DNA from: DASYML01 sp034665545
GTDB taxonomy: Bacteria; Acidobacteriota; Blastocatellia; Pyrinomonadales; Pyrinomonadaceae
Direction of reading: 5' to 3'
NCBI GenBank assembly: GCA_034665545.1
Contig: JAXDFO010000197.1
Span: 1-12,094 of the forward strand
Length of the DNA: 12,094 bases
Below are positions 5,971 through 12,094 of the stretch, piece by piece. The notes beneath the pieces are model-generated. The model made no database searches and was not told the origin of the DNA. It saw only the letters and a list, made by a program, of their open reading frames with translations. Numbering within the stretch: the stretch's first letter is position 1; the number at the start of each line of letters is the position of its first letter. A program made the translations under genes and the position numbers.

Positions 5971-8598
5971 TTAAGCCGTCTTGATGGCCCGGACGTTGCC
6001 GGACTTCTCTGCTTCCGCAAGACGACGCAACTCGTAGAGCTTCATCAAGGCTTCAACGGGCGAGAGCGCGTCCGGGTCCGTCTCAAGCAGGGCTTGCGCG
6101 ATGGCCGCATCTTGAGCTTGAGAGCGTGGCTGTTGATGCGATTCATGAGTCGTCGTCGTGGCTTCCTTCGCGCCGCCGCGTAGTTCGGACCTCTCTTCGT
6201 ACTGGTCCAGTAATGCCGCCGCGCGTCGCACGACGGGGCGCGGCAGCCCTGCCAGTTTCGCCGCGTAGACTCCATAACTCCTGAGCGCGCTGCCCGGACT
6301 TATCTTGTAAAGAAAGACAAGCTCGCTTCCCTGCTCTGCGATTTCGACGTGTAGATTTCTGAGACGAGGGAGAATGGAAGCGAGTTCTGTCAGTTCGTGA
6401 TAGTGCGTGGCGAAGAGTGTCTTGGAGCGTATGTGCGGGTGATTGTGTATGTATTCGAGGACGGCGCGGGCCACGGCGAGGCCGTCGTATGTCGAAGTGC
6501 CGCGCCCGAGTTCGTCCAGCAGTATCAAAGAGCGAGGCGTCGCGTGATGCAGAATCTGCGCGGTCTCGACCATCTCGGTCATGAAGGTTGATTCGCCGCT
6601 CCCGATGCGGTCATAGAGTCCGATGCGCGTGAAGAGGCGGTCGCAGAGACCTATCGAGGCTTCGCTGGCCGGAACGAAACTGCCCGTCTGGGCCATTAAT
6701 ACGATGAGCGCGGTCTGGCGCAGGTAGGTTGACTTGCCCGACATATTTGGACCAGTAATCAGGGCAATCTGCGCTCCGTCCTCTGCATCGAGTTCGACAT
6801 CATTGGCGACGAACCCGCCTTCGTCCAACATTCTTTCGAGCACGGGATGACGGCCCGCGCGTATGCTCAAGCGCGACGTGTCCGTGATTGCGGGGCGCAC
6901 GTAGCCGCATTCGTCCGCGACCTCCGCGAAGGAGGCGACCGCATCAAGATAAGAGATGCTCGCGGCGGCGGTAAGAATCTCGTCGCGGCTCTTGGAGACT
7001 TCGGCGCAGATGTGGCGGAAGAGCCCGGCTTCGAGTTCATGTATGCGGTCCTGCGCATTCATGACGAGCGTCTCATGCTCTTTGAGTTCGAGCGTGAGAA
7101 AACGTTCGGCGGCGGCCAGCGTCTGCTTGCGCGAGTAATCGCCCGGAATAAGATGCAGGTTCGGCTTCGTGACTTCTATAAAATATCCGAAGACCTTGTT
7201 GTACCCGACGCGCAAGCTCTTGATGCCTGTGCGCGCTCGCTCGCGTTGCTCCATCTCGGCGAGGAAAGTTCTGCCGTCGCGCAGCAGCGCGCGTAATTGG
7301 TCCAATTCGCCGGAGAAGCCTGGCCTGATAACGCCCGTCAACTCCGTCGTGCGCGTCGGCAGTTCATCCGAGATGGCTTTGCGCACCAGCGCGGCTGCGC
7401 CCTCGCACAAGGGGAGCGCGGCGAGAAGCGCGCCGAAGCGTTTCGTCTCCCTTTGCAGGACCGCGCGCACGCGAGAAATGTTTTCGAGGCTCTGGCCCAA
7501 CGCCAGAAGTTCCTGCGCCGAAGCCATAGAAGTACGCACGCGCGCAGAGAGCCGTTCAAGGTCGTGCATGGATTCGAGCGCGGCGCAGAGCTCTGCACGC
7601 GCCCTGGCCTGTTCACGAAACCACGCGACATGCTCCTGCCGCCCAGTAATCAACGCAATGTCAAGAAGCGGCTGGCGCAGCCATCTTCTCAACAGGCGAC
7701 CGCCCATCGCCGTGCGCGTGCGGTCCAACACTCCGAGAAGCGACGGCGCGCCCGCGTTGCTCTCGAAGACTTCCAGGCTGCGCACGGTATGCGCGTCGAG
7801 CATCATAAAGCTTTCGGTGTGATAGCTCTTGAGACGCGTCAGTTGGCCCACGGCTGCCGTTTGCGTCTCGCGCAGGTAAGCGATGAGCGCGCCTGCGGCT
7901 GAGGTCGCCAAGGGCCAGTGGGCCAACCCGAAGGGCGCGAGTGTCCGCGACTGGAATTGGTCCAATAAAGCGCGACGCGCCTTCTCAATAGCAAAACTCT
8001 CATCATCCCAGCGAGTGAGAAAACCGGGCACGGCATCGCTCGTGGATTCTGGACCATTAACGGGCACGAGGACTTCTGCGGGCGCGATGCGTTGCAGTTC
8101 GGTGAGCGCGGCCCCGGCCTCTAATTCGGTCGCGGCGAAGTCTCCTGTCGTCACGTCCGCGTAAGCGATTCCGGCGCGCTTGCCGTCCGTCACATAAGCG
8201 GCGAGGTAGTTGTTGGCCTTGCTCTTGAGCAGTCCGGGTTCGAGGACAGTGCCGGGCGTGACGACGCGGACCACGTCGCGTTCGATAAGCTGGCGGCCCT
8301 GTTCGCCTTTGACGGGCGTGGGCGTTAGTTGTTCGCAGATGGCGACGCGATGGCCGCGCGAGATGAGCGTTGCGAGGTGTCTATCGAGGCTGTGATGCGG
8401 GACGCCCGCGAGCGGGATGCGTATGTTCTTGCCCATCGGCTTGGAGGTCAGCACGATGTCGAGTTCGCGCGCGAGGAGACGCGCATCATCGTCGAAAGCT
8501 TCGTAAAAATCGCCTATGCGGAAGAGGAGGAGCGCGTCGGGATAACGCTCCTTGATGTCCAGATATTGTTTGCGCAGTGGCGTGGTCGTTAATGTCAT
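5971..8598 (-). CDS. mutS: DNA mismatch repair protein MutS
   Basis: MutS recognises base mismatches and small loops and, with ATP, becomes a sliding clamp that recruits downstream repair factors. The 875-aa chain is full length. The mismatch-reading N-terminal domain carries the Phe-x-Glu motif in GDFYEAF (F31, E33). The connector and lever domains follow at about 130-560. The ABC-type ATPase has Walker A GPNMSGKST (616-624), the STFMTEM signature region (670-676), Walker B LILLDELGRG (D695, E696) and the switch histidine region FATHYHELTEL (729-739). The C-terminal dimerisation segment SPVEALMKLYELRRL is at 846-860, after a polar Thr/His/Gln linker at about 803-835. I do not see a clear beta-clamp-binding motif in that linker. 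ATG 8598 overlaps the stop of the upstream nuclease-like gene by ATGA, implying translational coupling. It is a MutS1-type protein, not MutS2 (no Smr domain). Confidence 0.98.
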   Translation of the reverse strand: MTLTTTPLRKQYLDIKERYPDALLLFRIGDFYEAFDDDARLLARELDIVLTSKPMGKNIRIPLAGVPHHSLDRHLATLISRGHRVAICEQLTPTPVKGEQGRQLIERDVVRVVTPGTVLEPGLLKSKANNYLAAYVTDGKRAGIAYADVTTGDFAATELEAGAALTELQRIAPAEVLVPVNGPESTSDAVPGFLTRWDDESFAIEKARRALLDQFQSRTLAPFGLAHWPLATSAAGALIAYLRETQTAAVGQLTRLKSYHTESFMMLDAHTVRSLEVFESNAGAPSLLGVLDRTRTAMGGRLLRRWLRQPLLDIALITGRQEHVAWFREQARARAELCAALESMHDLERLSARVRTSMASAQELLALGQSLENISRVRAVLQRETKRFGALLAALPLCEGAAALVRKAISDELPTRTTELTGVIRPGFSGELDQLRALLRDGRTFLAEMEQRERARTGIKSLRVGYNKVFGYFIEVTKPNLHLIPGDYSRKQTLAAAERFLTLELKEHETLVMNAQDRIHELEAGLFRHICAEVSKSRDEILTAAASISYLDAVASFAEVADECGYVRPAITDTSRLSIRAGRHPVLERMLDEGGFVANDVELDAEDGAQIALITGPNMSGKSTYLRQTALIVLMAQTGSFVPASEASIGLCDRLFTRIGLYDRIGSGESTFMTEMVETAQILHHATPRSLILLDELGRGTSTYDGLAVARAVLEYIHNHPHIRSKTLFATHYHELTELASILPRLRNLHVEIAEQGSELVFLYKISPGSALRSYGVYAAKLAGLPRPVVRRAAALLDQYEERSELRGGAKEATTTTHESHQQPRSQAQDAAIAQALLETDPDALSPVEALMKLYELRRLAEAEKSGNVRAIKTA
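8595..8598 (-). other. ATGA stop/start overlap (translational coupling)
   Basis: On the minus strand the bases ATGA hold the mutS ATG (8598-8596) and the TGA stop of the upstream nuclease-like gene (8597-8595). This arrangement normally makes translation of the downstream gene depend on ribosomes finishing the upstream one, giving matched protein levels. Confidence 0.9.
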
Positions 8599-9329
8599 CG
8601 TTCAGAGATTACCGCCAGCAGGTCTTCGACGGAGGTGAGGGCGCGGTGCAGTCTGTGCAATTGCTCGAAGCTGAGAATGGCCGTCACGCGACCGATTTCG
8701 TGAAATGCGCCGGTGCGCTCCGCGCTCATGGATTTCTGCGCGCGCACGGTGTCACGCTCGGAGGCGATGATGAGAAAGGGCTTCGAGCGTTGGGCCTCGT
8801 AAGCGCGTTTCAACTTCGCCAGCGCGGCGTCTATATTGCCCTTGTGCTGGACCTCAAAGACGTGGCTCAGGCGCGGGCTGCGTTCCTCAGTTCGCCAGAC
8901 AACGTCGTAATATTCAAACTCGCTGACGGCGTAATAGCCGAGCGCGCGGCCTATGTCCAAGAGCATTCGCTGGACATCTCCATGCGTCAAGGCATCATGA
9001 CGCGAGAGCGTCTCTGTCGTGGCAACCTCGGCCCGCGAAAAATCTATAGCCTCTTCAGCGGCTCGCTTGCGGCCCGTCGCGGTGATGGTCCACATTCCGC
9101 GCTGGCGTTCTATCTGCCGCTTGTCGGCGAGCATGCGACCCGCGCGTTGCACGAGCCTGCGCCACTCCGAGCGATGCCCGTTTGCCAGCGCGCGCACTTC
9201 ATCTTCGCTCAACTGCGGGAAATATCCGGCGAGACGCGCATAAAGAAAACGCACGTCTTCTATGCCGCCGGTGGCGATCAATTCTTGCAGAATCGGCTGT
9301 TCGATACGCGCGACGCCCGGATATGCCAT
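8595..9329 (-). CDS. Winged-helix (Mrr_N-like) plus PD-(D/E)XK-type nuclease-like protein, coupled to mutS
   Basis: This looks like a two-domain DNA-acting protein. Residue numbers are for the 248-aa form starting at GTG 9341. The N-terminal 1-97 resembles the Mrr_N winged helix: a PILQELIATGG helix, LSEDEVRAL, then RRLVQRAGRMLADKRQIERQ and GMWTITATGRKRA at 82-94. The C-terminal part (about 115-230) has restriction-endonuclease-fold features: an alpha helix (VQRMLLDIGRALGY), a strand with D146 (YYDVVW), a strand with E163-V-Q165 (HVFEVQHKGN), a helix DAALAKLKRAYEA and a hydrophobic strand KPFLIIAS. D146 with ExQ would be a variant of the D-(D/E)xK site, as in BglII-like enzymes. ATG 9329 (M5) is preferred because GGTGA lies about 8 bases upstream; GTG 9341 is the alternative. 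The stop overlaps mutS by four bases. Fold and activity are inferred from motifs; a non-cleaving DNA-binding protein is possible. Confidence 0.8.
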   Translation of the reverse strand: MAYPGVARIEQPILQELIATGGIEDVRFLYARLAGYFPQLSEDEVRALANGHRSEWRRLVQRAGRMLADKRQIERQRGMWTITATGRKRAAEEAIDFSRAEVATTETLSRHDALTHGDVQRMLLDIGRALGYYAVSEFEYYDVVWRTEERSPRLSHVFEVQHKGNIDAALAKLKRAYEAQRSKPFLIIASERDTVRAQKSMSAERTGAFHEIGRVTAILSFEQLHRLHRALTSVEDLLAVISER

Positions 9330-9479
9330 CGCCAATCTCACCCGTATTTCTCAAAAAGAATTTGATGGACGGAGACGATTAAAATGGTCCAGCCTCCGTT
9401 GAATAAACTTACAGGAGAAATGCTTTTCCGGGCAAGTCACCAAACAGGTCCAATAATAGCGGGCAGCGGCCAGTCGTTG

Positions 9480-9523
9480 AAAAGAAAGAGGCCGTGAGCA
9501 GTTTGATTAACTGCCCACGGCCC
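9480..9523 (-). terminator. Rho-independent terminator of ftsH
   Basis: Read on the minus strand, a 14-bp stem (9523-9510 with 9504-9491, GGCCGTGGGCAGTT pairing AACTGCTCACGGCC, one G-U wobble) closes a 5-base loop and is followed at once by TCTTTCTTTTC. It lies about 20 bases after the ftsH stop codon. The wobble is a mismatch on the plus strand, and the U-tract exists only on the minus side, so it acts on ftsH transcripts. The surrounding gap up to 9341 shows no convincing promoter for the nuclease-mutS unit. Confidence 0.85.
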
Positions 9524-9544
9524 GCTGTCCACTAACCATTGTTG

Positions 9545-11341
9545 TTACGCTGCGACTTGCTGATTCTCCTGCGTGTCGAAGCAAAGATGAATCTCTTCGG
9601 CTTCGAGCGTGTCGCGGTCCATCAAGCCCTCTACGAGGCGTGCTATCTCGGCGCGGCGCGCGTCAACGACTTCAAAGGCGCGGGTCATCTGCGCGTTGAT
9701 AATCTCGCCTGTGGCCTGCTCTATGCGGTCGAGCAGTGCCTGGCTGTGCGGGTCTTCGGGCTTGCCGAGGTGGATTGGCCCAAGCGGACTCATGCCGAAT
9801 TCCGTGACCATCTTGCGGGCTATCTCGACGGCGCGTTCGATGTCGTTGGAGGCTCCGGCGGTCATCGTGTCGAGCAGAAGTTGTTCGGCGGCGCGTCCGC
9901 CGAGGAGCATGGCTATCTGGTCTTCCAGGTATTCGCGTTTCTTCATGAGGCGGTCGCGTTCGGGCAGTGATTGCGTGACGCCTAGAGCGCGTCCGCGCGG
10001 GAGGATGGAGACCTTGTGTATGGGGTCGCCGTTTTTGACGGCGAGGCCGACGGCGACGTGGCCCGCTTCATGAACGGCGGTCGCGTGGCGTTCTTCCTGG
10101 TCCATCATAAAGCCCTTGCGCTCGGCTCCCATCAAAATCTTGTCGCGCGCATATTCGACATGCTGGCGGGCGATGGCTTCGGAGTTATCGCGTGTGGCGG
10201 CGATGGCCGCTTCGTTGAGCAGGTTGGCGAGGTCCGCGCCGGAAAATCCGGGCGTGCCGCGCGCTATCCATTGTAGGTCCAATTTTTCTTCAAGCTTGAG
10301 GCCGCGCGCATGGACGCGCAGGATGGCTTCGCGTCCTCCAGCATCAGCGAGGTTGACGGCAATCTCTCTATCGAAGCGGCCCGGCCTTGTGAGCGCGGAA
10401 TCGAGTATGTCGGGGCGGTTGGTCGAAGCGATGACGACGACGCCGGTCAACTGGTCGAAGCCGTCCATCTCAACGAGCAGTTGGTTAAGGGTCTGGTCCT
10501 GGTCTGCGGAGGCGGAATCGTTGCTGCGCCCGCGTTGACGACCGAGGGCGTCAATCTCGTCTATGAAGATGACGCAGGGCGAGAGCTTGCGGCCTTCACC
10601 GAAGAGACGACGGACGCGCGCCGCGCCGAGGCCCGCGAATTTTTCTTGAAAGCTCGAACCTGAGACGGAAAGGAACGGGACGCCAGCCTCGTTGGCGGCG
10701 GCGCGTGCGAGCAGGGTCTTGCCGGTTCCGGGCGGGCCTGAAAGCAGAATGCCGCGCGGCGCGCGTCCACCCAGTCGCCCGAACTTTAACGGGTCGCGCA
10801 AAAATTCTATCGTCTCGGATAGTTCCGACTTGGCTTCATCCACGCCCGCCACATCCGTGAAGGTCACGTTCTGCTTGCCCTGTGCATCCGTGAGGTTGAA
10901 GTTGCCGCCACGGCCACCCATACTGGCGTAGACGCGCCAGCCGATGAAGGCGAAGGCTGAGAGCGTCAGAACGGGGATGAGCCAGTTCATCGCGGTGGTC
11001 AGCGTGCTGGGTTGCAGCGAGCGAAATTCCACAGGGACGTTGCTCTTGGTAAAGACGCTGACGATTTCGTTCTGCGTCTCCATGTTGGTGACGATGGCCT
11101 TCGAGACGGAACCATCCACACCTCTGATAGTCATCTCTTCGCCTTCGACTTTGAGCGAAGCGACCGCGCCGCTTTCTCCGAGCGAGCGCAGTTGCGTGGA
11201 GTTAATCTCACGCACGGGCGTGCGTTGGCGTTCGTAGACGATGAAGAAACTGGTGGCGAGCAGGAGCAGGAAGAGGCCGATGGCGAGAGCCAGTCCGGTC
11301 TTCTGCGTGCGGGGGAGCAAACGTGGTAAAGGGGAAGGCAT
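9545..11341 (-). CDS. ftsH: ATP-dependent zinc metalloprotease FtsH
   Basis: FtsH is a hexameric inner-membrane AAA+ protease that extracts and degrades misfolded membrane proteins and some regulators. The 598-aa product has transmembrane helix 1 at about 16-35, a periplasmic domain to about 115, helix 2 at about 117-139, then the AAA+ module. That module has Walker A GPPGTGKT (202-209), Walker B IFIDEID (D261, E262), and the second region of homology NRPDILDSALTRPGRFD with arginine fingers R319 and R322. The protease domain has the zinc site HEAGH (424-428) and third ligand D500 in GASNDIERA. The pore loop reads QEKFAGLGA instead of the usual VEMFVGVGA; the aromatic F235 is kept. ATG 11341 is chosen over an upstream GTG at 11392 because AGGAGA lies 5 bases before it. 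It is somewhat shorter than E. coli FtsH, mostly at the C-terminal tail, and may be one of several paralogues. Confidence 0.96.
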   Translation of the reverse strand: MPSPLPRLLPRTQKTGLALAIGLFLLLLATSFFIVYERQRTPVREINSTQLRSLGESGAVASLKVEGEEMTIRGVDGSVSKAIVTNMETQNEIVSVFTKSNVPVEFRSLQPSTLTTAMNWLIPVLTLSAFAFIGWRVYASMGGRGGNFNLTDAQGKQNVTFTDVAGVDEAKSELSETIEFLRDPLKFGRLGGRAPRGILLSGPPGTGKTLLARAAANEAGVPFLSVSGSSFQEKFAGLGAARVRRLFGEGRKLSPCVIFIDEIDALGRQRGRSNDSASADQDQTLNQLLVEMDGFDQLTGVVVIASTNRPDILDSALTRPGRFDREIAVNLADAGGREAILRVHARGLKLEEKLDLQWIARGTPGFSGADLANLLNEAAIAATRDNSEAIARQHVEYARDKILMGAERKGFMMDQEERHATAVHEAGHVAVGLAVKNGDPIHKVSILPRGRALGVTQSLPERDRLMKKREYLEDQIAMLLGGRAAEQLLLDTMTAGASNDIERAVEIARKMVTEFGMSPLGPIHLGKPEDPHSQALLDRIEQATGEIINAQMTRAFEVVDARRAEIARLVEGLMDRDTLEAEEIHLCFDTQENQQVAA

Positions 11342-11392
11342 ATAATTCTCCTGAGCGCGTGCGGCCCGTGCAAAGGGGAAGGGCGCAAACAC

Positions 11393-11892
11393 TGACGAAA
11401 ATCAGAAAAAGTTCAAAGCTAAAAAGGGAAACCGCTAGAGCTACAGACGGGAAGCAACTCAGATGCGAGAACCTCTATGAGACGGCGGCCCGGAGCAGGT
11501 CCACCCGTCCGCTCTTTATGACAAGAGCAGACACTCAACACTTTAGCAGCCCTGACCTTGAGAAGTCCAGTCTAAAGAATTCCCCCGGCCCGCGACCGAA
11601 TCGCGGTTGTTAGTAATGCTTTAAGGAACGTCAAGGGACGACTCGTCAAGACCTCAGTTCGGATGAAGTCAGGACGATTACGGTTGCCGCAATTCGCCTT
11701 CATTATGGGATGCGTCAAAGGTCATGCCCGAAATCAAAACACGAAGGCGGAATGAGGGTCGCGCGAACTGATAGAATTCAGTACAAGCAGACCCACGGCT
11801 TTCTCAAAGAGGAATGAAAAAAAGGCCGAGCGAAATTCTTAAATAATCATATTAATAAGCTTACGGGATTGAGAGAGAGCGCACTCGCGGCA
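11393..11892. other. Long divergent intergenic region, no gene recognised
   Basis: About 500 bases upstream of ftsH (minus) and of the small membrane gene (plus) hold no convincing reading frame, tRNA, RNase P, tmRNA or SRP signature. Visible structure: a small hairpin CCGCGA/TCGCGG at 11590-11606; CGTCAAG repeated at 11629 and 11644 (15-base period) with CGTCAAA at 11713 and GTCAAG at 11918; and complementary segments TCAGTTCG (near 11654) and CGAACTGA (near 11764) that could close a larger fold. There is also an inverted repeat at 11767-11782 and an AT-rich stretch at 11833-11863. Base composition is lower in GC than the genes. It probably houses promoters and activator sites for both genes. 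Confidence 0.5.
11767..11782. promoter_or_regulatory. Candidate activator-binding palindrome upstream of the sigma-54 promoter
   Basis: ACTGA-N6-TCAGT forms a 16-base inverted repeat whose centre lies about 120 bases upstream of the -24 GG of the sigma-54 promoter, a typical distance for an enhancer-binding protein. An AT-rich, easily bent stretch lies between them. The palindrome is short and could be chance, and no regulator gene is in view. Confidence 0.3.
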
Positions 11893-11908
11893 TGGCACAA
11901 ACGTTGCT
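11893..11908 (+). promoter_or_regulatory. Sigma-54 (RpoN) promoter for the small membrane protein gene
   Basis: TGGCACAAACGTTGCT matches the RpoN consensus TGGCAC-N5-TTGCW at every defined position, with GG at -24 (11894-11895) and GC at -12 (11906-11907) in exact spacing. Transcription should start near 11919, giving a leader of about 67 bases to the ATG at 11986. Ten fixed bases plus one W position would be expected by chance about 0.01 times in both strands of this window, and it is correctly oriented and placed. Expression would need RpoN and an ATP-driven activator. Confidence 0.8.
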
Positions 11909-11985
11909 CATGTAAGGGTCAAGCGAGTTCAGTGAAGGCTGAACGGATTTGATTGACGACGCTCAAACAAAAGGAGAAGGCGAAC

Positions 11986-12094
11986 ATGTTGTGGACAATT
12001 TTAGTTGTGTTGTTGGTGCTTTGGTTGTTAGGTTTTATCGGTGGAGTCGGTGGCAGTTTGATTCACCTGCTGCTCGTGGTGGCGCTGGTGGTTT
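11986..12094 (+). CDS. Small lmo0937/DUF5670-type membrane protein (partial, runs off window)
   Basis: The first 36 residues are visible: MLWTILVVLLVLWLLGF, IGGVGGSLIH, then LLLVVALVV. This is the pattern of the roughly 45-55-aa lmo0937 family (DUF5670) of membrane proteins: a first hydrophobic helix starting MLWTI, a GG-rich turn with a conserved histidine, and a second hydrophobic helix. The ending with a few positively charged residues lies outside the window. ATG 11986 has AGGAG 9 bases upstream (11972-11976). Members are widespread small membrane proteins of unknown function, sometimes linked to stress. The sigma-54 promoter upstream suggests conditional expression. Confidence 0.85.
   Translation, partial: MLWTILVVLLVLWLLGFIGGVGGSLIHLLLVVALVV

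Noticed and set aside
7169..7902. Long plus-strand frames (217 and 201 aa) opposite mutS
   Set aside because: They lie fully antisense to a well-conserved MutS, are rich in Arg/Ser/Ala as expected of GC-rich shadow frames, and show no family motif.
8577..9365. 262-aa plus-strand frame opposite the nuclease-like gene
   Set aside because: It is the mirror of a gene with recognisable domains and an ATGA coupling to mutS. The plus-strand product shows no domain.
9420..9497. 25-codon frame after AGGAGA on the plus strand
   Set aside because: Spacing from the purine tract to the ATG is only 2 bases, it runs into the terminator stem, and the peptide has no features.
11587..11610. tRNA T-arm-like hairpin with loop CCGAA
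   Set aside because: No cloverleaf, anticodon arm or acceptor stem can be built around it.
11323..11613. 96-aa plus-strand frame overlapping the ftsH start
   Set aside because: Low-complexity basic product, no good ribosome site, overlaps the ftsH 5' end; no family resemblance.
11814..11846. Possible 10-codon leader peptide (MKKRPSEILK) before the sigma-54 promoter
   Set aside because: It lies upstream of the predicted transcript start and its GAGGA abuts the ATG, so it is unlikely to be translated with the downstream gene.

Overview
The window is GC-rich, densely coding bacterial DNA with eight genes and no RNA genes, CRISPR array, insertion sequence or phage. Gene content and protein style (E1-alpha/E1-beta type pyruvate dehydrogenase, a long-form MutS, FtsH, a sigma-54-type promoter, short dispersed repeats in the gaps) suggest a free-living Gram-negative-type bacterium. 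My best guess is Acidobacteriota, perhaps Blastocatellia. That is an impression from sequence style, not the result of a search.

Left part, plus strand (1-5584): pdhA, pdhB and pdhC encode E1-alpha, E1-beta and E2 of the pyruvate dehydrogenase complex. No E3 (lpd) gene is in view. A ten-helix EamA/DMT-type transporter and an FieF/YiiP-like cation diffusion facilitator with all metal ligands intact follow at short spacing. The five genes may form one transcription unit. It ends at a perfect 23-bp hairpin that separates it from genes converging from the right.

Middle, minus strand (9341 down to 5680): a 248-aa protein with an Mrr_N-like winged helix and a probable PD-(D/E)XK-fold nuclease domain (apparent D...ExQ motif) is translationally coupled to mutS by a 4-base ATGA overlap. 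After mutS comes a 67-aa soluble LysM protein that resembles the LysM half of the potassium-binding protein Kbp. The fused-stop/start arrangement of a nuclease-like gene and mutS is the most attractive system-level observation: it suggests a DNA-repair partner for MutS, not yet shown.

Right part: ftsH (minus, 11341 to 9545) encodes a membrane AAA+ zinc protease with a slightly unusual pore-loop sequence and ends in a clear intrinsic terminator. A divergent intergenic region of about 640 bp separates it from the start of a small lmo0937/DUF5670-type membrane protein gene that runs off the window. A textbook sigma-54 promoter (TGGCAC-N5-TTGCT) lies 77 bases upstream of that start, with a candidate activator palindrome about 110-130 bp further upstream. 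This implies inducible, enhancer-dependent expression of this tiny membrane protein.
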